In this document: piece after piece, positions 36,386-46,096 of the stretch | Numbering within the stretch: the stretch's first letter is position 1 | Layout of the letters: every line of letters starts with the position of its first letter | Assembly: GCF_000373785.1 (NCBI RefSeq) | Contig: NZ_KB892378.1 | Span: 326,406 to 390,405, forward strand | Direction of reading: 5' to 3' | DNA length: 64,000 nt | DNA from: Erysipelothrix tonsillarum DSM 14972 | GTDB taxonomy: Bacteria > Bacillota_I > Bacilli_A > Erysipelotrichales > Erysipelotrichaceae | Position numbers and translations under genes: made by a program | Notes under the pieces: model-generated | The model's database searches: none | What the model was told of the DNA's origin: nothing | What the model saw: only the letters and a program-made list of their open reading frames with translations

Positions 36386-36832
36386 TTATTTTGCAGGGCA
36401 ATTAAAATCGCCTTCGGATGCTAGTGCAGCTTTTACTGCATCAACACTTAAATCTTTTTGATCAAGAACAATTTTTTGTCCTGATTTTTTAAGGTATGAG
36501 AAATAGTCTTCGAGTTGAACCCCTTCAGCTACCGCAAGATCTACGGTTGTTTTTACGGTTACGGCTGTATCGGATTTTTCATACTCAAAAGTAACACCAT
36601 TTGTAACTTTTGATTCCGCAAATTGTTTATAAAGATCATCATAAGTATTCATTTGCGTTGTTTTATCCATTTGGATTACTGTTTCTTCTTCTAATCCAAC
36701 TACTTCTGAGTTTTTCACATCTAATTTAAGTGTTCGTTTAACACCATCTGCATCCACCGTACATGTGTTTTTATCTGCTGAGCATCCTACAAGTACAAGT
36801 GATAATAATACTGCTACAATTATTTTTTTCAT
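36386..36832 (-). CDS. DUF1307/YehR-like lipoprotein
   Basis: 148 residues. Lipobox LVGC with Cys17, then a compact domain with a conserved-looking Cys pair at the ends (TCTVDADG and DFNCPAK). Sequence style matches YehR/DUF1307 lipoproteins of unknown function. Should be anchored on the outer face of the membrane. Monocistronic, with GAAGGAGA-like Shine-Dalgarno. Confidence 0.75.
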   Translation of the reverse strand: MKKIIVAVLLSLVLVGCSADKNTCTVDADGVKRTLKLDVKNSEVVGLEEETVIQMDKTTQMNTYDDLYKQFAESKVTNGVTFEYEKSDTAVTVKTTVDLAVAEGVQLEDYFSYLKKSGQKIVLDQKDLSVDAVKAALASEGDFNCPAK

Positions 36833-37153
36833 TTCCTTCTCCTTTTAACCGCATAAATCATATCATAATTTTATTTTAACGTAAGGGTAATTGTCGAATT
36901 ATCAAGCATTTTTCAAATTACCTCAGCAAAACTGTGATTTTAAAGGTAATTTGTGAATTTATAGAAGATTCTATTCCAATTGCATATATTTACTTGATTC
37001 ACAGTATTTCGAAAACTATGATACTTCCAAAAGGCATCGTCTCTATGGTAGTACAGTAGGGGTATGCGCATCCATAAACAATCCATTTGTTTCAACGTGG
37101 CCCTTATCCATATCTTCATCAGTGATGATAGTGTAATTTGTGTCTCACCCGAA

Positions 37154-37194
37154 TAAAAAGACCTCACCGGCTCTAAACAGCCGAGGAGGCCTCG
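37154..37194 (-). terminator. Terminator of ppdK
   Basis: A GC-rich hairpin, minus strand GAGGCCTCCTCGGCT / AGCCGGTGAGGTC, followed by TTTTT. The roughly 300 bases downstream to 36833 hold no convincing gene. Confidence 0.85.
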
Positions 37195-37201
37195 AATTAA
37201 G

Positions 37202-39796
37202 TTACTTAGTTTGAGCTGCACTCATTCGTGCAATTGGCACACGATATGGTGAGCAAGATACATAATTGAATCCGGCATCACGGAAAAATTTCACGGAACG
37301 TGGATCGCCACCATGTTCACCACAAATGCCTATTTTAAGATCCGGTTTCACAGAACGTGCTTTCGCAACCGCAAGTTTAATCAGTTGACCGACACCTTCT
37401 TGGTCAAGTGAAGCAAAAGGATCGTTTTGATAGATTCCTTTTTCATAATAACCTTTTAAGAATGTTCCGGCATCATCACGGGAAAAACCATACGTCATCT
37501 GCGTTAAATCATTAGTTCCAAATGAGAAGAATTCTGCCTGCTCCGCAATCTTATCTGCCATTAAACAGGCACGCGGAAGTTCAATCATCGTTCCAATACG
37601 ATAATGGACCTCGACTCCTGATGCTTCAATAAGTTTATCCGCAAGCTCACGAATACGCGTTGCAAGATAGTTGAATTCATTCACATCACCCACAAGTGGA
37701 ATCATAATTTCAGGATTAACATGATGTCCTTGTTTATTCACATTAATCGCCGCTTCAATTAATGCCCGTGTCTGCATCAAAGCAATTTCAGGATATGTGA
37801 CAGCAAGACGACATCCACGATGTCCCATCATTGGGTTATATTCGTGTAATGACCGAATAACTGCTTTAATTTCCGCAACACCCAAATTCATGGTTTCCGC
37901 CAATTCTTCAATTTCTTGTGTTGTACTTGGCATAAACTCATGAAGAGGCGGATCCAAGTAACGAACCGTTACACTTCGATTTTCCATAACGGAGAAAATG
38001 GCTTCAAAATCTTTTTGTTGAATGGGTAGAATTTTTTCAAGGGCGGCTTCACGTTGCTTCAGTGTACGACTTAAGATCATTTCACGCATGGCACGAATAC
38101 GATCGCGCTCAAAGAACATGTGCTCGGTTCGAATTAACCCAATCCCTTTTGCACCAAACCCAATCGCTGTTTTCGCATCATTTGGGGTATCAGCATTGGT
38201 ATAAACATCAATTGGACTTAACTCATCCGCCCATTCCAATAACGTTTCAAATTCATGGGACATGGAAGCCTCTTGCGTTTGTAGACGCCCTTGATAAACG
38301 CATCCAGTACCACCATCGATTGATATTTCATCGCCAATCTTATAACGCTTTCCATCAATAATACAACTGTTGTCTTCATTTACCTGTACATCACTGCATC
38401 CCACGATGCATGATTTTCCCATCCCGCGTGCCACAACGGCAGCATGTGAAGTCATCCCTCCACGACTCGTGAGAATCCCTTCCGCAAGATGCATGCCTTC
38501 AATGTCTTCAGGTGACGTCTCAAGACGCACAAGAATAACAGGTTTTCCTTTTTCGGTGAACTTCACAGCAGTAGCTGCATCAAAAACAATCATGCCACTG
38601 GAGGCTCCTGGAGATGCTGGAAGTCCTTTCGCAATAGGCTCAATGGTTTTAAGTTGTTGTTCATCAAATTGGGGATGTAGCAAACCATCAAGAATGGATA
38701 CATCCACATTATTAATCGCTTCTTGTTTTGTAATGGTTCCTTCATGCATCATATCGTAAGCAATCTTTACAGCTGCTTGTGCCGTACGCTTACCACTCCG
38801 CGTTTGCAACATATACAGTTTACCTTTTTCAATAGTAAATTCCATATCTTGCATATCATGATAATGCTTTTCAAGTTTATCGGCCAATGCTTCAAATTCG
38901 TGGTATGCCTCCGGTAACGTCTCCGCAAGTTTTGAAATGGGGAGCGGCGTGTGTGTTCCGGCTACGACATCTTCACCTTGCGCATTATATAAAAATTCTC
39001 CATAGAGTAAATGTTCTCCGGTTGCTGGGTTGCGAGAAAATGCAACACCGGTTGCACAATCTTTCCCTCGATTTCCAAATACCATTTCTTGAATATTAAC
39101 CGCAGTCCCCCAAGAATCCGGCATATCATGCATTTTACGGTAATATTGAGCCCGTGGATTATTCCAACTTCTAAAAACAGCTTCCACGGCATGAACCAAT
39201 TGTTCTTCGGGTGATGTAGGGAATGGCTCTCCTACTTCTGCAAGATACGTTTCTTTTAAACGTTGAATCAATTCTTTCAATGCAATCACACTTAAGTCAT
39301 GATCACTATCGACACCGTATTTATGTACAATCAGGGCAATATCTCGATCCATAATCGTCTTATCAATACCCATAACAACATCAGCGTACATTTGAATTAA
39401 ACGACGGTATGAATCGTAGGCCATTTTTTCATTATCTTTCGCTAAAGCCTCAACAACTTCATCGTTCAAACCCAAGTTGAGAACCGTGTCCATCATCCCT
39501 GGCATTGAAACGCGAGCGCCACTTCGAACTGATACAAGCAGTGGTTTTTCCGAACCACCAAACGTTTTTCCCGTCAAAGACTCAAGCTTTTCAAGATTCG
39601 CAAAGATCTCATCAAGAATTGTTTGCGAAATCGCATGATCTTCTTCGTAATAATTCAAACAAGCATCCGTACTAATCACAAAACCTTGTGGTACGGGCAA
39701 ACCTAAATTCGTCATTTCTGAGAGATTCGCTCCCTTTCCTCCAAGTGTTGCACGCATTTGTGCACAACCTTCAGAGAACATATAAACATATTGCAT
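37202..39796 (-). CDS. ppdK: Pyruvate, phosphate dikinase
   Basis: 864 residues, close to the usual 874. ATP-grasp N-domain (GGKGANLSEMTNLGLPVPQG; VSVRSGARVSMPGMMDTVLN), phosphohistidine domain with catalytic His near 449 in GGMTSHAAVVARGMGKSCIV, and a PEP/pyruvate barrel with Cys in IGICGEHGGDPRSV near 829. It interconverts ATP, phosphate and pyruvate with AMP, PPi and PEP; in anaerobes it often runs as a PPi-using glycolytic enzyme. No PPDK regulatory protein gene lies nearby. AGGAGGGC precedes the ATG. Confidence 0.97.
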   Translation of the reverse strand: MQYVYMFSEGCAQMRATLGGKGANLSEMTNLGLPVPQGFVISTDACLNYYEEDHAISQTILDEIFANLEKLESLTGKTFGGSEKPLLVSVRSGARVSMPGMMDTVLNLGLNDEVVEALAKDNEKMAYDSYRRLIQMYADVVMGIDKTIMDRDIALIVHKYGVDSDHDLSVIALKELIQRLKETYLAEVGEPFPTSPEEQLVHAVEAVFRSWNNPRAQYYRKMHDMPDSWGTAVNIQEMVFGNRGKDCATGVAFSRNPATGEHLLYGEFLYNAQGEDVVAGTHTPLPISKLAETLPEAYHEFEALADKLEKHYHDMQDMEFTIEKGKLYMLQTRSGKRTAQAAVKIAYDMMHEGTITKQEAINNVDVSILDGLLHPQFDEQQLKTIEPIAKGLPASPGASSGMIVFDAATAVKFTEKGKPVILVRLETSPEDIEGMHLAEGILTSRGGMTSHAAVVARGMGKSCIVGCSDVQVNEDNSCIIDGKRYKIGDEISIDGGTGCVYQGRLQTQEASMSHEFETLLEWADELSPIDVYTNADTPNDAKTAIGFGAKGIGLIRTEHMFFERDRIRAMREMILSRTLKQREAALEKILPIQQKDFEAIFSVMENRSVTVRYLDPPLHEFMPSTTQEIEELAETMNLGVAEIKAVIRSLHEYNPMMGHRGCRLAVTYPEIALMQTRALIEAAINVNKQGHHVNPEIMIPLVGDVNEFNYLATRIRELADKLIEASGVEVHYRIGTMIELPRACLMADKIAEQAEFFSFGTNDLTQMTYGFSRDDAGTFLKGYYEKGIYQNDPFASLDQEGVGQLIKLAVAKARSVKPDLKIGICGEHGGDPRSVKFFRDAGFNYVSCSPYRVPIARMSAAQTK

Positions 39797-39824
39797 ATTG
39801 AAAAGCCCTCCTTATACATCTTTA

Positions 39825-39847
39825 ATTATACCTTGTAAGCGCTTATC
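39825..39847 (-). promoter_or_regulatory. ppdK promoter with cre-like palindrome
   Basis: A -10 TATAAT (39825-39830 on minus) lies 29 bp before the ppdK ATG. Just upstream, in the -10/-35 spacer, is TGTAAGCGCTTATC (39834-39847), which shares the AAGCGCTT core with catabolite (CcpA) sites, differing at the right end. The -35 is poor. A repressor here would block transcription. Confidence 0.5.
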
Positions 39848-39976
39848 TGTGGGGTTCCAAATCTAAGTTCGTACCTACAAATTTCAAATATCGTAATAAT
39901 TACACAATGAAGGCAATATGCTTAAAGTAACTGTAATATTTTAATGATACAATGAAGTTAATAAGGGGGAATCACT

Positions 39977-40423
39977 ATGAAGCATTTCTTGCTCTGTTTC
40001 ATCTTGCTTTTGTCACTTGTTGGCTGTAATGCAAGCAAACCAGTCGAAGACATGTATGCGGGTATAAAAACCGTTCACCATACAGAACTTTGCCTTTCCA
40101 CGATTAAAAGTGAAATCAAAGATGTAAGCGAAGGGTATTACTTTATTCGTGATACTGATGATAATGCATATTTCTACATCTATTCGAAATCAGTCGTATT
40201 TGAACAGATGAGTGTTTCAAATCAAATGATTGATAACGATCCTCAAGTCGTCTTTACCGCGACTACAAAAAATTTGGTCTACCACTATGATGAACCACAT
40301 TTAGATGGATTTATGGCGATGAGTGTCAATGATCAAGTCACATCTTTCAAATTTATGGTCGATGGTCATGAAGTCAATCCTCAATACATAGAGTCACGAC
40401 TTGATTTAAGATCAGCACGTTAA
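39977..40423 (+). CDS. Small lipoprotein of unknown function
   Basis: 148 residues. A hydrophobic N-terminus ends in the lipobox LVGC (Cys17). The mature domain is mixed alpha/beta with no motif I recognise. An extended -10 (TGATACAAT) lies about 25 bp before GGGGG. Convergent with galE, sharing a terminator. Confidence 0.8.
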   Translation: MKHFLLCFILLLSLVGCNASKPVEDMYAGIKTVHHTELCLSTIKSEIKDVSEGYYFIRDTDDNAYFYIYSKSVVFEQMSVSNQMIDNDPQVVFTATTKNLVYHYDEPHLDGFMAMSVNDQVTSFKFMVDGHEVNPQYIESRLDLRSAR

Positions 40424-40451
40424 AAGGAGTTCCACATAATGGAACTCCTTT
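40423..40451. terminator. Bidirectional terminator between lipoprotein gene and galE
   Basis: AAAGGAGTTCCA / TGGAACTCCTTT with A/T tracts on both sides. Confidence 0.85.
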
Positions 40452-40455
40452 CACT

Positions 40456-41469
40456 TTATTTATGATAACCGTTTGGATTGGTTTTCTGCCAACGCCACGA
40501 ATCTTCACACATCTTATGTAAATCACGTTTAGCTTCCCAACCTAACTCTTCACGAGCCTTTTTAGGGTCAGCATAACATTCCGCAATATCACCTGGACGA
40601 CGTTCCTTAATTTCATAAGGAATTTCATGTCCTACAACATCACTGAATGCTTTAACCATCTCAAGAACAGAATAACCTTGACCTGTACCAAGATTGTAGA
40701 CACGGTACTCTGGTGCTTCTGTCATTTTCTTAAGCGCTGCGACATGTCCGAGTGCAATATCCACAACGTGAATATAATCGCGAACACCGCTACCATCAAC
40801 AGTATCGTAGTCATCACCAAATACTGATAAGTGATCCAGTTTACCTACCGCAACTTGAGTAATATAAGGTACTAAATTATTTGGAATCCCTTTTGGATCT
40901 TCTCCAATCGTACCTGATTCATGCGCACCGATTGGATTAAAGTAACGAAGAATCACAACGTTCCACGCTTTATCCGCAACATTTAAATCTCTAAGAATGT
41001 CTTCGGCCATAAGTTTTGTACTGCCATATGGATTTGTGGTGGAAAGTGGGAATGATTCATTAATTGGAACGGTCTTCGGTGCACCATAAACGGTAGCGGA
41101 TGAACTGAAGATTAAATTTTTAACATTATTATCACGCATTACTTCACATAACGTTAAAGTTCCCGTGATATTATTTTGATAATATTCTAGGGGTTTTGAA
41201 ACACTTTCACCAACTGCTTTTAATGCAGCAAAGTGAATGACAGCATCAACCTTTTCTTTTTCAAAAATTGCATTTAAACTTGGTTTATCTAAAACATTTG
41301 ATTCATAGAATGTAACGGTTTTTCCGGTAATGGCTTCGACGCGTTTTAAGGCTTCGATGCTTGAATTGCTTAAGTTATCAACAACCACAACTTCAAAGTC
41401 TTGGTTTAATAACTCAACGCAAGTGTGGCTACCAATATAACCTGCACCGCCTGTAACTAAAACTTTCAT
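40456..41469 (-). CDS. galE: UDP-glucose 4-epimerase
   Basis: 337 residues, the standard size. Rossmann motif [19 protein letters not shown], catalytic Ser/Tyr/Lys in FSSSATVYG and [10 protein letters not shown], and [20 protein letters not shown]. It interconverts UDP-glucose and UDP-galactose for galactose use and surface glycans. The start at 41469 (MKVLVTGG) lies after TTGGGAGGTAG; the upstream in-frame start at 41481 adds only four residues. Monocistronic. Confidence 0.96.
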   Translation of the reverse strand: MKVLVTGGAGYIGSHTCVELLNQDFEVVVVDNLSNSSIEALKRVEAITGKTVTFYESNVLDKPSLNAIFEKEKVDAVIHFAALKAVGESVSKPLEYYQNNITGTLTLCEVMRDNNVKNLIFSSSATVYGAPKTVPINESFPLSTTNPYGSTKLMAEDILRDLNVADKAWNVVILRYFNPIGAHESGTIGEDPKGIPNNLVPYITQVAVGKLDHLSVFGDDYDTVDGSGVRDYIHVVDIALGHVAALKKMTEAPEYRVYNLGTGQGYSVLEMVKAFSDVVGHEIPYEIKERRPGDIAECYADPKKAREELGWEAKRDLHKMCEDSWRWQKTNPNGYHK

Positions 41470-41541
41470 ACTACCTCCCAAGGCTAATTTTTGCCTTCTA
41501 CTACGTTTATTTTATCAGTTTAAAAGATTATTGCAATGCAA

Positions 41542-41577
41542 TATAAAAGCAAGAACTATCGGTATCTTGCTTTTATA
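41542..41577 (-). terminator. Terminator of 257-residue lipoprotein gene
   Basis: AAAAGCAAGA / TCTTGCTTTT with a 10-base loop and T-rich flank on the minus strand, 27 bp past the stop codon. Confidence 0.8.
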
Positions 41578-41603
41578 TCATTAGTTAATTTTAGTAATCT
41601 TTA

Positions 41604-42377
41604 TTAATACATAGTTGAGATATCAATATAATCATCAAAGCTTGGGAAGTCGATTTTAACGTTATCATCAATACCATTAACCTTGATGGCTACATCCATT
41701 TTAAGTTTTTCTTTCTTCTTTGTTTCTTCATCTGCTTCTTTTGCTTGCATATCAAATTTAAAGACAAAATCTTCAATTTCTTCACCTAAAGTGATGAGGA
41801 CTTGACCACCCGTAATTTCGACTTGATCAAGACTTTCTTCTTGCTCGATTTTTTCTTTAAATTCGTCCGATGCAATGATTTCTTTTAAATCATAAGTAAA
41901 GATTGTTTTTCCATTTTCAACACTAACTGTTGATTTATCAAAATCAAAATCTTCACTTGCTACTTTTTCAAATTCAGTAGGAAGTTCTAATAATTCGTCA
42001 AACTCTGAAATTGCACCGAGGTTTGTCTTAATTTTGTTATCCATGATTTCCATATAAAGATCTGCACCTGATTTATAGATGCTAAATGAATTATCAGGAT
42101 CTTCATCCATTTTCATACTAATAACCGCATCCATATCATTAACTGTTTTTCCGGTTTTGAAGGCCATTTTCAGGGTAACATCAACGGGTTCATCACCTTC
42201 TTCAAGTTTTTCTGGTTCCATATGAACATTGAAATCAATATCGGCTGACTTTGCATTGGCCATACGTTCTGCTGCTGCTGTAAATGCAGCTTTTTGTTCC
42301 TCATTTGGTTTATTTGATTTTGAACATCCGGTTACTAATAAAACGAATGTAAGCATCACTACAAGAATTTTCTTCAT
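41604..42377 (-). CDS. Acidic lipoprotein, LolA/DUF6612-like
   Basis: 257 residues. Lipobox VTGC with Cys18, then a Lys/Glu/Asp-rich soluble domain of beta strands (VDVTLKMAFKTGKTVNDMDA; DLYMEIMDNKIKTNLGAI) resembling the lipid- or peptide-binding clamshell of LppX/DUF6612 proteins. That match is by style only. Start ATG at 42377 after AGGAGAAAAA. Monocistronic. Confidence 0.75.
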   Translation of the reverse strand: MKKILVVMLTFVLLVTGCSKSNKPNEEQKAAFTAAAERMANAKSADIDFNVHMEPEKLEEGDEPVDVTLKMAFKTGKTVNDMDAVISMKMDEDPDNSFSIYKSGADLYMEIMDNKIKTNLGAISEFDELLELPTEFEKVASEDFDFDKSTVSVENGKTIFTYDLKEIIASDEFKEKIEQEESLDQVEITGGQVLITLGEEIEDFVFKFDMQAKEADEETKKKEKLKMDVAIKVNGIDDNVKIDFPSFDDYIDISTMY

Positions 42378-42474
42378 CTTTTTCTCCTCTTGTCCATTTT
42401 GTTGACCTCATAATATAGGTTATAATACGTTAAGAGCATTACGAATGCATTCACTTATAGAAAAGGAGACGTAT

Positions 42475-43086
42475 ATGTCAATATTCTACCAGTTTAGCGG
42501 TCCATCCAACGAAAGCGTTGGATTTGATTCTTTGACCGCAAAGTATCTCAAGCACGATTGTTTTAACATGAAAAAAATGGTTGTCATTGCATCCAATCCG
42601 GATGATTATGCGACAACTGATGACTATTTCACACGTCATAAACATTGGTTTCAAACAATCTGTCCCACCCTCGAGTCCGTTCATGTTCTTGATCATCGAA
42701 TTTCAAAAGATGTTGCATTAGCACTTTTAAATGATGCTGATATGGTACATCTTATGGGTGGTGATGTCCTTTCGGAATATCACTTTATCCATGACTATGA
42801 ATTCGTTGATGCTTTGAAATCGGGTGATAAAGTCATTATGGGCACAAGTGCTGGTGCCATGGTGTTGGGTGATACAATCATCTTAGTCCATGAACATCAT
42901 TCATCTACACATAAAGGCTTAAATCTTGTTTCAAGCAATATCATTCCCCACTATACCGATGAACAGCTTCAAAAGGTAACGCCTTTTGCACCGTGTTATG
43001 CACTTCCCGATGATAGTGGAATCCGCATTACCGCAAATACCACCACTTTTCTCAATGAGGTTCTTTTTATCTCGAAAAACGAGTAG
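42475..43086 (+). CDS. Peptidase S51-family protein (PepE-like)
   Basis: 203 residues. The nucleophile elbow GTSAGAMVLG near residue 124 and a downstream IIPHYTDEQL fit the S51 dipeptidase E family; HLMGGDV is the preceding strand. Family members hydrolyse Asp-X dipeptides or cyanophycin, but many homologues are uncharacterised. The start at 42475 follows AAAGGAGAC; the upstream in-frame start at 42445 is unlikely. Monocistronic. Confidence 0.85.
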   Translation: MSIFYQFSGPSNESVGFDSLTAKYLKHDCFNMKKMVVIASNPDDYATTDDYFTRHKHWFQTICPTLESVHVLDHRISKDVALALLNDADMVHLMGGDVLSEYHFIHDYEFVDALKSGDKVIMGTSAGAMVLGDTIILVHEHHSSTHKGLNLVSSNIIPHYTDEQLQKVTPFAPCYALPDDSGIRITANTTTFLNEVLFISKNE

Positions 43087-43561
43087 GGTTTTAATGCGAT
43101 TGCTTTAACCGATTGGTTTTTTCTTCAATGTATTACACCATAAATATACGGTGAAAACGGTTAACACTTTGGGAGATGTTATAAACTTTAGGTTATTTGT
43201 ATCAAATGACTTGGTTTTTACCCCATGAAAGTTTGTTTTAAACCCGTTAATCCATACTGTGAGCGAAAGTTTCTGCTATGAATAATCAATCTTAAACAAT
43301 GTGTTTTCGTTATCGGATGTTTCGTTTTCCGCTTGCTGTGCTAATGATTCTGTGCTCACCACATCGATAAATGTATAACAAGACTACTCTAAAAAAACAT
43401 ATTCTCCCTAGGCAAATCTATTATTACCACCACATTTACAAAAAAAACAACACTCTGATGTTGTTTTTTTCGTTTTCATAAGACATCCTTTAAAACAATA
43501 AGGTCAAGAACACCGTATCTAGAAATATATATATATATATTTATACATCGAAATGAGCTAT
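43087..43561. other. Gene-free interval, 475 bp
   Basis: No protein frame longer than background, no tRNA and no clear riboswitch. It contains a weak hairpin AACC-GATT-GGTT plus T run after the S51 gene (43107-43122), a strong terminator (43441-43470), and an alternating AT tract (about 43527-43542). It may hold a decayed gene or an unrecognised small RNA; nothing more can be supported. Confidence 0.6.
43441..43470 (-). terminator. Terminator of the dga-like operon
   Basis: CAACA / TGTTG with flanking A and T runs (stem 43448-43463), so it works on either strand. It is the first terminator after dgaF on the minus strand, about 100 bp downstream. Confidence 0.75.
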
Positions 43562-44305
43562 TTAAAAATTTTTAAGCAATTTTCGATTGATAGCCATGAT
43601 TGTCTTAACATCTTCAACCTTAGTTTTTCCAGTATCCGCATCGATAATTGATGAATAGATATGGGGAATAACATGTTGAACACCTGCATCCAAAATAATG
43701 GTCATGATTTCTTCATAATTTTCAAGATCAATACCACCTGTTGGTTCTAAGCAAAGATTGTTTTGAGCACATGCTTTTGCTACGGCTTTAAGTTCATCTT
43801 TAACTTGCAAGCCTTTCATTGGGAAAAATTTCAGTGCATTGCCACCCATATCTTTAACCATCGCAATTGCAGTATCGATGGAGACGATAGCCGGCTCATC
43901 ACAATGACTGCTTGTTGGACCGGTTGAAATTGCTAGATAGCCCGGTTTTCCGGTTGGTGATACCAACGCATTGATATGCGAATCATGATTATCGCCGACT
44001 TTAGCACGTGTATATGCCACGGCCGTAAAGACTTGATTAATATGGTTTGCTTTAACATGCTCACTGATGTCACCTACGGCTTTCCATTGATTTGGGTTTC
44101 CAGCACCCAAGCCAATAGAAAGATTGTTATCAAGCGCTGCAGCATAACGATTCATATCCGTTACGCCTTCTTCAACCGTTGGATAATTAATGGAGAGAAC
44201 CCCAACAACTACATGGCCTTCTGCTGCTTCATAAATTTCTTTTGCATTTTCTAAATCATGCGCCAGAACATTGATACAAATTCGATCATTTAAATATGGA
44301 ATCAT
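43562..44305 (-). CDS. dgaF: 2-dehydro-3-deoxy-phosphogluconate aldolase, DgaF/EF_0839 family
   Basis: 247 residues. Family landmarks include the N-terminal MIPYLNDRICINVLAHDLEN, VGVLSINYPTVEEGV and GNALKFFPMKGL (with the Schiff-base-region Lys), then CLEPTGGIDLENY and HVIPHIYSSIIDADTGKT. The Salmonella homologue DgaF cleaves 2-keto-3-deoxygluconate 6-phosphate to pyruvate and glyceraldehyde 3-phosphate. It starts one base after the dgaE stop codon and is the last gene of the operon. Confidence 0.88.
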   Translation of the reverse strand: MIPYLNDRICINVLAHDLENAKEIYEAAEGHVVVGVLSINYPTVEEGVTDMNRYAAALDNNLSIGLGAGNPNQWKAVGDISEHVKANHINQVFTAVAYTRAKVGDNHDSHINALVSPTGKPGYLAISTGPTSSHCDEPAIVSIDTAIAMVKDMGGNALKFFPMKGLQVKDELKAVAKACAQNNLCLEPTGGIDLENYEEIMTIILDAGVQHVIPHIYSSIIDADTGKTKVEDVKTIMAINRKLLKNF

Positions 44306-44306
44306 C

Positions 44307-45410
44307 TTATACCTCTTTCATAATTTCTTTAAAACGTTGTACAATGACTTCTAAATCATTGGATACAAGCGGACGGGTATCCAAGGTAATATAACCCTCG
44401 TTAATACGATGACCACGACAATGTATTGAAGGATTTCCTTCCTTAAGATGTTGGTCAACCACAAAGGCATCACCGCTGGTAATTTTAACTTGTGCACGAT
44501 AGATCTCACGTCCAGCTTCATCTTGTACTTCTTGAACCTCAAGACCTTTTATTTGATTTAGATTTTGTACTAAATAAGCAACATCTTGATGGTTTTTTGT
44601 TACTATGGCTGCTTCATCACGTGTGTTATATATCTCAAGCGCTTTAAGTAGTCCCATAATACCTTCTTTACCAATTTTCATGGGACGACCAATTCCTTGA
44701 TATTGAAGGTGAGCATTGTGAATCAAATCTTTACGACCTGTAATAAATCCTGAAGTTGTTGCTTCAAAAGCTTTTGCGCCTGAATAAATTACAAGGTCAG
44801 CTCCCATTGCAATATAACGGCGCAAATCTTCTTCTGCAGCCGCATCTACAATAATAGGAAGATGATGCTTATGAGCGAGTTTAATCATGGCATCAAGGGC
44901 AATCATACCTTTTTGAACCGTGTGATGGCTCTTAACGTACAACATCCCGGCAGTATTTTCATTAATCTCTGCTTCCATGTCTGCTACCGTTACAGCATTA
45001 ACAAGGCCCGCTTCAATCGGAACCCCACCACCTAAACGTACCATCGTGGCAATCGGTGCTCCAAAGCCTACGATGTGACCCTTAGGGATAATAATTTCAT
45101 TTTTTAATCCTGAAGAATTTGGAAGTGAACGAATGTGTTTGATATTATCTTTTGCGATAAGAGCAGCAACACTAATCGCAATACCTGCCGAAGCAGAAGA
45201 AGTTACTAAACTTGCTTCCGCACCGGTGTATTGTGAAATAATTTCGCCCGATCTGATAAATAAATCATCAATCACCACATAGGATTGACCGCCTTCGACG
45301 GCAGCCTTTCCTACTTCATCACTGAGTGCTGAAACACCAAGTGCCGTCATACGACCACTCGCGTTTATAACACGTTTAAGACCAATCTTCTCATAAATAT
45401 TTTTTTTCAT
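44307..45410 (-). CDS. dgaE: D-glucosaminate-6-phosphate ammonia-lyase, DgaE family (SelA-like, PLP)
   Basis: 367 residues, type I fold PLP enzyme of the SelA-related (TIGR01437) family. Visible are RVINASGRMTALGVSALSDE at the N-terminus, SLVTSSASAGIAISVAALIA (cofactor ring segment), PIIVDAAAEEDLRRYIAMGA (Asp to pyridine N) and VIYSGAKAFEATTSGFITGR with the PLP Lys. The Salmonella enzyme deaminates D-glucosaminate 6-phosphate to 2-keto-3-deoxygluconate 6-phosphate. It starts three bases after the DUF4310 stop codon. With dgaF it forms the catabolic end of the operon. Confidence 0.88.
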   Translation of the reverse strand: MKKNIYEKIGLKRVINASGRMTALGVSALSDEVGKAAVEGGQSYVVIDDLFIRSGEIISQYTGAEASLVTSSASAGIAISVAALIAKDNIKHIRSLPNSSGLKNEIIIPKGHIVGFGAPIATMVRLGGGVPIEAGLVNAVTVADMEAEINENTAGMLYVKSHHTVQKGMIALDAMIKLAHKHHLPIIVDAAAEEDLRRYIAMGADLVIYSGAKAFEATTSGFITGRKDLIHNAHLQYQGIGRPMKIGKEGIMGLLKALEIYNTRDEAAIVTKNHQDVAYLVQNLNQIKGLEVQEVQDEAGREIYRAQVKITSGDAFVVDQHLKEGNPSIHCRGHRINEGYITLDTRPLVSNDLEVIVQRFKEIMKEV

Positions 45411-45413
45411 ATC

Positions 45414-46085
45414 CTAAAGGAAAATAGCCCCGAAAATCATAGCACCAAGAATTGCTCCACCAGTGATTTCTTTATCCCATTTATAGAATAGTACTGAACC
45501 AACGATTGCTCCAATACCTGTCCATACATTGAATTGTCCAGCTGCAATAACAATCATAGGTCCTAAGTAACGTCCGGCAGCATTTCCAGCTCCCATCATA
45601 ACTTCGGTACCACCTACTGCAACACCTTCTGGCATTGTTTTACGAACCGCCATAATGATTGCACCAATTACAAGCCCTAAAACCGCACCAGTGATTAATG
45701 CAAATCCAAAGTTATTGAATGGCAAATCGAAATTCATGGAAAGGAATAATGCTGGTAAACCAATACCAACTCCTGTCATTAATGATCCACCGATATCTAA
45801 AACCCCAACAAGAGGTCCTTCAAGAATACGAGCAATTAAGAATCCAGCTGCAAATCCAGCCGCAGCAGTATAATCACCACCGTCAAGTCCATCACGAAGC
45901 ATCTGTACAATCGCTAGATCATTGAATGCTCCAGTTCCAAGTTTAATATACATAAAGGTACCTGCGAAAATAGCAGCGGCTGCACCCATAATTAAGAGTA
46001 TAAATGCAGAATCCTTCATCAAGAAATCATTTAATTTGTCTACGAATGTTTTATTATTTTTAACTTCAATTGTTGTTTTTGTCAT
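45414..46085 (-). CDS. DUF4310 family membrane protein
   Basis: 223 residues with about five or six hydrophobic segments rich in Gly and Ala (FAAGFLIARILEGPLVGVLD; GGSLMTGVGIGLPALFLSMN; GGTEVMMGAGNAAGRYLGPM). Homologues are found together with DUF4311, DUF4312 and SFCGS proteins beside DgaE/DgaF-type genes, as in the Enterococcus EF_0830s cluster. No biochemical function is known to me. Position suggests it is a membrane subunit of an uptake system. AGGAGGAG precedes the ATG; 11 bp follows DUF4311. Confidence 0.85.
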   Translation of the reverse strand: MTKTTIEVKNNKTFVDKLNDFLMKDSAFILLIMGAAAAIFAGTFMYIKLGTGAFNDLAIVQMLRDGLDGGDYTAAAGFAAGFLIARILEGPLVGVLDIGGSLMTGVGIGLPALFLSMNFDLPFNNFGFALITGAVLGLVIGAIIMAVRKTMPEGVAVGGTEVMMGAGNAAGRYLGPMIVIAAGQFNVWTGIGAIVGSVLFYKWDKEITGGAILGAMIFGAIFL

Positions 46086-46096
46086 ATAATCTCCTC

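Noticed and set aside
36940-37221. Minus-strand frame of 93 codons after ppdK
   Set aside because: It starts inside ppdK in another frame, crosses the terminator, and its product has no recognisable pattern.
43527-43542. Alternating AT tract as a possible origin element
   Set aside because: No DnaA boxes, dnaA gene or other origin features nearby.
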